Shown here piece after piece: positions 51,475 through 57,011 of a stretch of DNA of 57,011 bases. The position numbers were made by a program, and so were the translations under genes. The stretch comes from Oscillospiraceae bacterium (GTDB taxonomy: Bacteria > Bacillota > Clostridia > Oscillospirales > Ruminococcaceae), in the NCBI GenBank assembly GCA_028720105.1, contig JAQYLI010000005.1, positions 1-57,011 on the forward strand. The letters are read 5' to 3'. The notes below the pieces were generated by a model that saw nothing but the letters and a program-made list of their open reading frames with translations, was not told the DNA's origin and searched no databases. The first letter of the stretch is position 1. Each line of letters begins with the position of its first letter.

Positions 51475-51690
51475 GCAAACGGTGCCCCGGCAAGCTGATA
51501 ATTTGGGTTTGGTCCGGGGGTAAAAGGGAAGCAGGTGAAAATCCTGCGCGATCTCGTCACTGTGATAAGGGAGCGAACGGGCAAAGCTTTGAAAAAGGCA
51601 GTCACTGACCTTTGCGGTCGGGAAGACGTCCCGCAAGTGTTGATCTTTAAGCCGGGAAACCTGCCGCTTGTCTGTACAGAGATTAAATTC
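51475..51690 (+). promoter_or_regulatory. Cobalamin (B12) riboswitch
   Basis: The conserved blocks of the cobalamin element appear in order: GGTGCC (51481), GGGTAAAAGGGAAGCAGGTG (around 51520-51538), AATCCTGCGCG, CTCGTCACTGTGA, GGCAGTCACTG, GCGGTCGGGAAGACG, and the B12 box AAGCCGGGAAACCTGCC (51649-51665). Adenosylcobalamin or a related corrinoid should bind and lower expression of the downstream uptake genes. End points are approximate. A terminator follows at 51767-51798. Confidence 0.93.
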
Positions 51691-51766
51691 TCAGGATCAC
51701 GAGGTATTGATCGTACATATCGGACACCGCCAAAATTTTTTAATGGCTGGGGTCTTGTTTGCTGTA

Positions 51767-51798
51767 CCCTCTTTACGTATCGTAGGAGGGCATTTTTT
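51767..51798 (+). terminator. Riboswitch-controlled intrinsic terminator
   Basis: Stem CCCTC(T)TTACG / CGTA(G)GAGGG (51767-51777 / 51781-51790) with loop TAT, then CATTTTTT. It stands between the riboswitch and the first gene, as expected for transcriptional control. A further small hairpin, CTCCG-A6-CGGAG, overlaps the ribosome site GGAGG (about 51807-51823). Confidence 0.75.
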
Positions 51799-51832
51799 GT
51801 CAATATCTCCGAAAAAACGGAGGAATTTTTTT

Positions 51833-52915
51833 ATGAAAAGATCAAAGCATATTCTTGCGGCTGTTACAGCGTTTTTAATTTTGTCGGCAATGACAGCCTG
51901 CGGAGGAACAAACGGCAGCGAAAGCATCTCAGAAACGACTTCCGAGACTGTTTCCGAGACGATACAGTCCGAGGAAACGGAGCAGACTGCCGAACAGTCC
52001 GAGGAAACTGTTCAGTCCGAAGAAACCGAGGAAATTTCCGAACAGGAAGAAGCAACGGAAGAGGACGAAGAAAACTATGATACAGGAGACGCTTCATTGG
52101 ATAATGTAAGAAATCAGGACGATATCGGAGAAAACGAGCTTTTAGTTGTAAGCTTCGGCACAAGCTATAACGACAGCCGCCGCCTTACGGTAGGAGCTAT
52201 CGAAAACGACCTTGAAGCGGCGTTCCCCGATTATTCCGTAAGACGTGGATTTACCTCAAACATCATCATCGACCACGTTCAGAGACGTGACGGAGTTCTT
52301 ATTGACGATATTGACGCCGCTCTCACCCGTGCGGCAGACAACGGGGTAAAAAACCTTGTTATCCAGCCCACCCACCTTATGAACGGCATCGAGTATGACG
52401 AGATAGTGGAAAAGGCGGCAAATTATTCCGACGCCTTTGAAAAGGTGGTATTCGGCGAACCGCTCCTCACAAGCGATGAGGATTTTGACAGGGTGATAAA
52501 GGCAATTACCGATGATACCAAGGAATATGACGACGGTGAAACTGCCATCTGCTTTATGGGTCACGGAACGGAACATTCCGCAAACGGAGTTTACTCAAAA
52601 ATGCAGGAGCTTTTTGCCGCAGGCGGATATAATAACTATTTCATCGGCACCGTTGAAGCCTCTCCCACCCTTGATGATGTTATGGCTTTAGTCAAGGCGG
52701 GAAATTACAAGAGAGTCGTTTTGCAGCCCCTTATGGTTGTGGCAGGCGACCACGCCAACAACGATATGGCAGGAGACGAGGAGGATTCCTGGAAAAGTGC
52801 CTTTGAGAATGAGGGATATGAAGTTGTCTGCGTTCTTAAAGGACTGGGCGAGAACGAGGAGATAAGAAAAATTTACACCGACCACGCTCAGGCGGCAATA
52901 GATTCACTTAGCTGA
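51833..52915 (+). CDS. Exported CbiK-type cobaltochelatase lipoprotein
   Basis: 360 residues. A lipoprotein signal (lipobox LSAMTAC, Cys about 23) is followed by a Ser/Glu/Thr-rich linker and a full CbiK domain (from about residue 100: LLVVSFGTSYNDSR). Signature residues include GHGTEHS with the metal-binding His, GEPLLTSDEDFDRV, and VAGDHANNDMAGDE. CbiK inserts cobalt into sirohydrochlorin in the cytoplasm; an exported form is known as periplasmic CbiK in Desulfovibrio. Here it should sit on the outer face of the membrane, next to a BtuFCD-like importer and under B12 control. The ATG at 51833 has GGAGGAA upstream. Whether it inserts cobalt or just binds a tetrapyrrole is not known. Confidence 0.88.
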   Translation: MKRSKHILAAVTAFLILSAMTACGGTNGSESISETTSETVSETIQSEETEQTAEQSEETVQSEETEEISEQEEATEEDEENYDTGDASLDNVRNQDDIGENELLVVSFGTSYNDSRRLTVGAIENDLEAAFPDYSVRRGFTSNIIIDHVQRRDGVLIDDIDAALTRAADNGVKNLVIQPTHLMNGIEYDEIVEKAANYSDAFEKVVFGEPLLTSDEDFDRVIKAITDDTKEYDDGETAICFMGHGTEHSANGVYSKMQELFAAGGYNNYFIGTVEASPTLDDVMALVKAGNYKRVVLQPLMVVAGDHANNDMAGDEEDSWKSAFENEGYEVVCVLKGLGENEEIRKIYTDHAQAAIDSLS

Positions 52916-52932
52916 TAACGAAATAATACACA

Positions 52933-52971
52933 GCAGACCTCTCTCCGTTTATGCGGGGAGAGACTGCTTTT
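52933..52971 (+). terminator. Intercistronic hairpin, possible attenuator
   Basis: GCAG-AC-CTCTCTCCG / CGGGGAGAG-A-CTGC (52933-52967) with a loop of six, followed by TTTTAG, between the chelatase gene and the next lipoprotein gene. No new promoter follows, so it probably limits rather than ends transcription. Confidence 0.55.
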
Positions 52972-52992
52972 AGATAAAGGAATGAGAATAAA

Positions 52993-53901
52993 ATGAATAA
53001 AAAAGCAAATCTGTCTCTCCTGCTTGTGATGTGGGCGCTTATGCTGACCGCCTGCGGAAATACGGGTAGTGACAATTCTGCCGAAAACGCATTATCCGAA
53101 GCCGTTTCCGAGGAAACGACCGAAAGCACAAATGCCGTTGCCGAGGGCGCACAGACCGTTCCCGACGGGCTTGTTATCCCCCAGGATATGACCCCCGTTT
53201 ATGCGGACAGCTTAAAGGACGGAGAATACAATATCAAGGTTGACTCAAGCTCCTCTATGTTTACAGTCACCGACTGCGTTCTTACGGTCAACGAGGGAAA
53301 AATGACCGCCCGAATGACAATGGGAGGAACGGGCTATCTGTATCTGTTTATGGGCAAGGGCGAAAATGCCGCCGAGGACGGATATATCCCCTTTGAGGAA
53401 AATTCCGACGGAACACATTCCTTCACAGTTCCCGTGGAGGGGCTTGATATGGGCATTGACTGCGCCGCATTCAGCAGGAAAAAGGAAATGTGGTATGACC
53501 GCACTCTCCTTTTCCGTTCGGACTCTCTCCCTGCGGAAGCCTTTGCCGAGGGCATTATAAATACTGCCGAAAGCCTCGGACTTGCGGACGGTGAATATTC
53601 TGTCGGTGTTTCCCTTGAAGGCGGATCGGGCAGGGCGAAGATAAATTCTCCCGCAAAACTCACCGTATCAAACGGAGAAGCCTTTGCCGAAATTGTCTGG
53701 GGCAGCTCAAATTACGACTGTATGACCGTTGGCGGCGAGAAATTTTATCCCCAAAACACCGAGGGCAATTCCGAATTTGTCATTCCCGTAACTGGCTTTG
53801 ACTACAAAATGCCCGTCTCCGCAAACACCACCGCAATGAGCACTCCCCACGAGATCGAATACACCTTGTATTTCGACTCGGCAACCATTACGGCAGAATG
53901 A
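52993..53901 (+). CDS. Lipoprotein with two tandem beta domains
   Basis: 302 residues with lipobox LMLTAC near residue 18 and a Ser/Glu/Thr-rich linker. Two related domains follow (about 70-180 and 195-300), each starting LxDGEYxVxV and containing LTVxxGxxxAxIxxG/W, then a GxxYxP segment, GNSEF-like xHSFTVPV/SEFVIPV and a closing strand; the second ends with MSTPHEIEYTLYF. These domains are frequent beside iron, haem and corrinoid ABC importers of Clostridia, and may bind a ligand at the cell surface; the family has no settled name that I know. Overlaps the next gene by four bases. Confidence 0.7.
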   Translation: MNKKANLSLLLVMWALMLTACGNTGSDNSAENALSEAVSEETTESTNAVAEGAQTVPDGLVIPQDMTPVYADSLKDGEYNIKVDSSSSMFTVTDCVLTVNEGKMTARMTMGGTGYLYLFMGKGENAAEDGYIPFEENSDGTHSFTVPVEGLDMGIDCAAFSRKKEMWYDRTLLFRSDSLPAEAFAEGIINTAESLGLADGEYSVGVSLEGGSGRAKINSPAKLTVSNGEAFAEIVWGSSNYDCMTVGGEKFYPQNTEGNSEFVIPVTGFDYKMPVSANTTAMSTPHEIEYTLYFDSATITAE

Positions 53902-55031
53902 GAAGCATAAAAAACCTTTGGGGAATACTGCTCTGCGCCATACTGCTTTGTGCCTGTTCGGATAAAAGCCATACAGACGGATTTTCCCTTGAAAGCGCCG
54001 AGCCTGTTGGTCATATGGAGCTTATGTATGCCACTCAGTTTTCCGTCGATCATTACGAAAGAGGCATTTCCCTTGTGACCGTTACGGACGGGGAAAAATA
54101 TCTGCTTGTTCCCGAAAATGAAGCGGTGGAAGAAATTCCCGATAATATCACCCTTATCCGCACTCCCGCCGATAATATCTATCTTGCCGCCTCTTCAGCA
54201 ATGGATATGTTTTTCGGCATTGGCGCAAATGGAAATGTGCGTGCCACAGCCACCCTTGAAAGGGACTGGGCACTTCCCGAAGTAAAGGAAGCAATGGCAA
54301 ATGAGGATATCCTTTATGCAGGAAAATACTCTGCCCCCGATTATGAGCTTATCCTGTCTGAGGGGTGCAATGTTGCTATTGAGTCCACAATGATATACCA
54401 CAAGCCCGAGGTAAAGGAACAGCTTGAAAGGCTTGGGATACCCGTGCTTATCGAGCGCTCAAGCTACGAAACTCACCCCTTGGGACGGCTTGAATGGGTA
54501 AAGCTTTACGGTCTGCTTACGGGCAGAGAGGACGAAGCAGAACGGCTTTTTTCGGAGCAGTCGGAACTGCTTAACAGCATTACCCAAAGCGGAAGTACGG
54601 GAAAGACCACCGCATTTTTCTACATTTCCTCAAACGGCTATGCTGTTGTGCGAAAGCCCGGGGACTATGTTTCCCGAATGATAGAGCTGGGCGGCGGCGA
54701 GTATATTTTTTCTCCCGAAGAGTTAAATGTTGATGAAAACGCTCAGTCCACAATAAATATGCAGTTTGAGGTGTTTTATTCCGATGCGGCAAAGGCAGAT
54801 GTGCTTATCTACAACAGCACCATTGACGGAGGAATGGAAACCCTATCGCAGTTACTCGAAAAAAACACCCTCCTGGGGAATTTCAATGCGGTGAAAACGG
54901 GAGATGTGTGGTGTACGGATAAAAATATGTTTCAGCAGACAACGGGAGCGGCAGAGGTCATTCGTGAGCTGAACCTTATTTTTTCGGGAGAAGCCGAGGA
55001 CGAAATGGAATATTTTTACAGATTAAAATAA
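53898..55031 (+). CDS. BtuF-like ABC transporter substrate-binding lipoprotein
   Basis: 377 residues; lipobox ILLCAC (Cys about 20). The cluster A-type solute-binding fold is recognisable: an N-terminal lobe, EGCNVAIESTMIYHKPEVKEQLERLGIPVLIE in pattern, a connecting helix (LGRLEWVKLYGLLTGREDEAERLF) and a C-terminal lobe (YVSRMIELGGGEYIFS..DVLIYNST). This family binds cobalamin, haem or siderophores; the riboswitch argues for a corrinoid. ATGA overlap with the preceding gene and 22 bases before the permease gene. Confidence 0.85.
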   Translation: MRSIKNLWGILLCAILLCACSDKSHTDGFSLESAEPVGHMELMYATQFSVDHYERGISLVTVTDGEKYLLVPENEAVEEIPDNITLIRTPADNIYLAASSAMDMFFGIGANGNVRATATLERDWALPEVKEAMANEDILYAGKYSAPDYELILSEGCNVAIESTMIYHKPEVKEQLERLGIPVLIERSSYETHPLGRLEWVKLYGLLTGREDEAERLFSEQSELLNSITQSGSTGKTTAFFYISSNGYAVVRKPGDYVSRMIELGGGEYIFSPEELNVDENAQSTINMQFEVFYSDAAKADVLIYNSTIDGGMETLSQLLEKNTLLGNFNAVKTGDVWCTDKNMFQQTTGAAEVIRELNLIFSGEAEDEMEYFYRLK

Positions 55032-55053
55032 TCGTCGGAAGGGAGAGTATGAA

Positions 55054-56067
55054 ATGAAAAAGGAGACAAAGCACTATATTTTGGGCTTCACTATCCTTGT
55101 GCTGCTCCTGCTTTTCCTCATGGCGGCAAGCCTTTTTTCGGGCAGCGTCAGCTTTTCCCCCGAGGAGGTCATAAAAGTCCTTACGGGAGCGGAAAGGGGA
55201 ACAACAGCCGCAAATATCATACTTTCCATACGCCTGCCGAGACTGCTTGCGGCAATGGTGCTTGGGGGAGGTCTTGCGGTCTCGGGATATCTTTTGCAGA
55301 CCTATTTTGCAAATCCCATTGCAGGGCCTTTCGTTCTCGGAATATCCTCCGGCGCAAAGCTTACGGTGGCAATGGCGATGATATTTTTTCTGCAAAGGGG
55401 AATACCCCTTACCTCGGCTGCGCTTATCATATCCTCCTTTGCAGGCTCAATGCTGTCGATGGGCTTTATCCTTGCGGTGTCGCCAAAGATAAAGCGAAGC
55501 TCAATGCTTGTGGTGTGCGGCGTTATGATAGGCTACATCTGCTCGGGAATAACGGATATTGCGGTCACATTTGCAGATGACTCCAATATCGTCAATCTCC
55601 ACAGCTGGTCTATGGGCAGCTTTTCGGGAATTGATTCGGAAGATGTGAAAGCCTTTTCGCCCGTAATATTTATCTGCCTCGGGGCGGCTTTTCTGATGTC
55701 AAAGCAGATTAACGCATACCGCCTTGGAGAGGTCTACGCACAAAGCTCGGGGGTGAATATCAAGGCATTCAGGGTGGGGCTGATACTTGTCTCAAGTCTG
55801 CTTTCCGCCGCCGTAACCGCATTTGCGGGGCCTGTTTCCTTTGTGGGGATAGCCGTTCCACATCTTATAAAAAAGCTTTTTAAAACTGCCGACCCTAAGC
55901 TTATTATTCCTGCCGCATTTCTGGGGGGAGGGGTGTTCTGCCTTATGTGCGACCTGCCTGCAAGGATACTTTTCGCTCCCTCGGAGCTTAGCATAAGCTC
56001 GGTAACGGCTCTTGCGGGTGCGCCTGTGGTCATCGCCATTATGGCAGGTCGGCATAGAGAGCAATGA
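55054..56067 (+). CDS. FecCD/BtuC-type ABC transporter permease
   Basis: 337 residues with about ten transmembrane helices and the family motifs RLPRLLAAMVLGGGLAVSG, LQTYFANPIAGPFVLGISSGA, and GPVSFVGIAVPHLIKKL. Works as a dimer with the ATPase whose gene begins at 56875. Predicted to move a corrinoid or haem-type ligand delivered by the preceding lipoprotein. RBS GAAGGGAG upstream. Confidence 0.9.
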   Translation: MKKETKHYILGFTILVLLLLFLMAASLFSGSVSFSPEEVIKVLTGAERGTTAANIILSIRLPRLLAAMVLGGGLAVSGYLLQTYFANPIAGPFVLGISSGAKLTVAMAMIFFLQRGIPLTSAALIISSFAGSMLSMGFILAVSPKIKRSSMLVVCGVMIGYICSGITDIAVTFADDSNIVNLHSWSMGSFSGIDSEDVKAFSPVIFICLGAAFLMSKQINAYRLGEVYAQSSGVNIKAFRVGLILVSSLLSAAVTAFAGPVSFVGIAVPHLIKKLFKTADPKLIIPAAFLGGGVFCLMCDLPARILFAPSELSISSVTALAGAPVVIAIMAGRHREQ

Positions 56068-56131
56068 CTCCTTTATTATTTATTCTCTTTTATTTATTCT
56101 TTATTCTTTAAAGCTATGTTCCGGGCGGCGG

Positions 56132-56160
56132 TTGAATTTTGCGGATAAATATGATATAAT
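56132..56160 (+). promoter_or_regulatory. Promoter inside the importer operon
   Basis: TTGAAT (56132-56137), 17-bp spacer, TATAAT (56155-56160), 75 bases before the unknown gene. A palindrome CAGGCT-c-AGCCTG follows at about 56199-56211. Confidence 0.65.
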
Positions 56161-56234
56161 ACCCAAAAAGAGAAACGCTGAATAAATCAAATTGCAAGCA
56201 GGCTCAGCCTGGTTTAAAATTGCGAGGAAAAACT

Positions 56235-56831
56235 ATGCCTGAAAAATCATTTAAAATAGACCAGATATCTGCCGGCTGGATAATGGGATATATAAGCGAC
56301 GGGGAAAACACCATTTCCTTTTGCGCAAGCTATCTTTCAAATTTTCTTGATGATCTTATGTCGGGACTGATATACATTCTCGGCAGGTCGCCCCGGGACG
56401 AGCCGAAAAACTCATTCAGAGTGTTTGAGGAGCCTGCATATTCAATATGGAATATGGTAACTTCAAGCGAGCGGCTCATATTTCACGCTGTGACCTATGA
56501 ATCTCAGAAATCCGATAAAGAAATTGATAATAAAACCGTACAGATCAAAAAAGAAACATTCATAAATGATCTAATTGATGAAATGCAGGATATCCTGCAG
56601 CGTTTTGGTTTGTATGGCTTTCGTTTTGAATGGGGATATGAATTTCCCCTTAGCTTATTCCTGCAATTAAAAGACATAAGAGATAAAACACAGCTGCTTA
56701 CATTATCGGAAAAAGACGGCTCCCATAATTTGGGCTTAGAATATTGTTCTTCAAGCTTTGAATGTGAGTGTGAGTTTTTGACGGACTTATCTCAAAAGAA
56801 TAAAGAAGAAATAATAAATAATAAAGAATAA
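56235..56831 (+). CDS. Unknown 198-residue protein between permease and ATPase genes
   Basis: I do not recognise the family. The product is soluble and acidic/aromatic (ISFCASYLSNFLDDLMSGLIY; EPAYSIWNMVTSSERLIFHAV; helical second half), without signal peptide or membrane helix. ATG 56235 has AGGA upstream. It has its own promoter, is more AT-rich than its neighbours and is bordered by AT-rich sequence that is partly inverted (56070-56113 and 56795-56831), which suggests an inserted cassette. It resembles in style small cytoplasmic accessory or immunity-type proteins, but there is no evidence for a function. Confidence 0.65.
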   Translation: MPEKSFKIDQISAGWIMGYISDGENTISFCASYLSNFLDDLMSGLIYILGRSPRDEPKNSFRVFEEPAYSIWNMVTSSERLIFHAVTYESQKSDKEIDNKTVQIKKETFINDLIDEMQDILQRFGLYGFRFEWGYEFPLSLFLQLKDIRDKTQLLTLSEKDGSHNLGLEYCSSSFECECEFLTDLSQKNKEEIINNKE

Positions 56832-56874
56832 AGAACCCGGTTTTTTGAAATTGCAAAAAGGAGGAGAACAAAAA

Positions 56875-57011
56875 ATGCAGGACAACGTCCTTACCGCCAA
56901 CGACCTTGCGGTAGGCTACGGCTCGGAAATACTCATTGACAATATCCGCATTTCTCTCCTCCCGGGGAAAATTGTCACCCTCATAGGACCCAACGGCGCA
57001 GGAAAATCCAC
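56875..57011 (+). CDS. BtuD/FepC-type ABC transporter ATPase, 5-prime part
   Basis: The first 45 codons only; the gene runs off the window. The product starts MQDNVLTANDLAVGYGSEI and reaches the Walker A motif LIGPNGAGKS. Expected to energise the BtuC-like permease encoded upstream. A strong site, AAAAAGGAGGAG, precedes the ATG. Confidence 0.9.
   Translation, partial: MQDNVLTANDLAVGYGSEILIDNIRISLLPGKIVTLIGPNGAGKS

Noticed and set aside
51300-51803. 167-codon minus-strand frame over the riboswitch
   Set aside because: It covers the highly conserved cobalamin riboswitch and its terminator on the other strand; no ribosome site.

Overview
The window looks like chromosome of a motile, probably spore-forming member of the Bacillota, class Clostridia; the order Oscillospirales (Ruminococcus-like) is my best guess from gene style and about 50% GC, not a proven assignment. 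Reasons: Bacillus/Clostridium-type flagellar order (flgM-flgN-flgK-flgL-DUF6470-fliW-csrA-fliD-fliS), a YlqG/YlqH-like pair, a GerW sporulation protein, GatCAB, ScpAB, AGGAGG-type ribosome sites, TTGACA/TATAAT promoters and a lipoprotein-based ABC importer. No rRNA, tRNA, CRISPR array, transposase or prophage was seen.

Layout. 1-3.1 kb: an edge fragment, an M50 (SpoIVFB-like) protease and a divergent murA, separated by tandem response-regulator boxes; after murA and its terminator comes a 620-base non-coding stretch with nested repeats, a 25-bp perfect hairpin and an orphan promoter. 3.2-12.4 kb (minus): late flagellar operon, led by flgM behind a sigma-28-type promoter. 12.5-17.9 kb (minus): chemotaxis operon cheA-cheW-cheR-cheB-cheW. 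18.2-20.4 kb (plus): FliK-like (YlqG-like) and FlhB C-domain (YlqH-like) proteins. 20.7-28.1 kb (plus): murD, two M42 aminopeptidases, acetyltransferases, a methionine-gamma-lyase-like PLP enzyme, a DUF6578-like gene and purine nucleoside phosphorylase. 28.2-32.1 kb: an ECF transporter S component and a 995-residue membrane-anchored vWA protein.

32.1-37.4 kb (minus): rubrerythrin, then a MacAB-like export system controlled by a YtrA-type GntR repressor with a clear operator. 37.6-41.0 kb (plus): a structured leader, a membrane-anchored NodB-fold protein that has lost its catalytic residues, a bactofilin and a four-helix membrane protein with three ELPPLP motifs; this looks like an uncharacterised envelope module. 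41.0-41.5 kb: a hairpin-rich repeat element between two copies of one terminator hairpin. 41.5-46.8 kb (minus): rluB, dacF, gerW, DUF2953, scpB, scpA and an M50 protease. 46.9-50.2 kb (minus): gatCAB. 50.3-51.2 kb (minus): a YitT-family protein. 51.4-57.0 kb (plus): a cobalamin riboswitch with terminator, an exported CbiK-type cobaltochelatase lipoprotein, a two-domain lipoprotein, a BtuF-like binding protein, a BtuC-like permease, an inserted unknown gene with its own promoter, and the first 45 codons of a BtuD-like ATPase.

The most promising under-described systems are the exported-chelatase/corrinoid uptake locus (51.4-57 kb), the pseudo-deacetylase/bactofilin/ELPPLP module (37.6-41 kb) and the vWA surface protein (29-32 kb).
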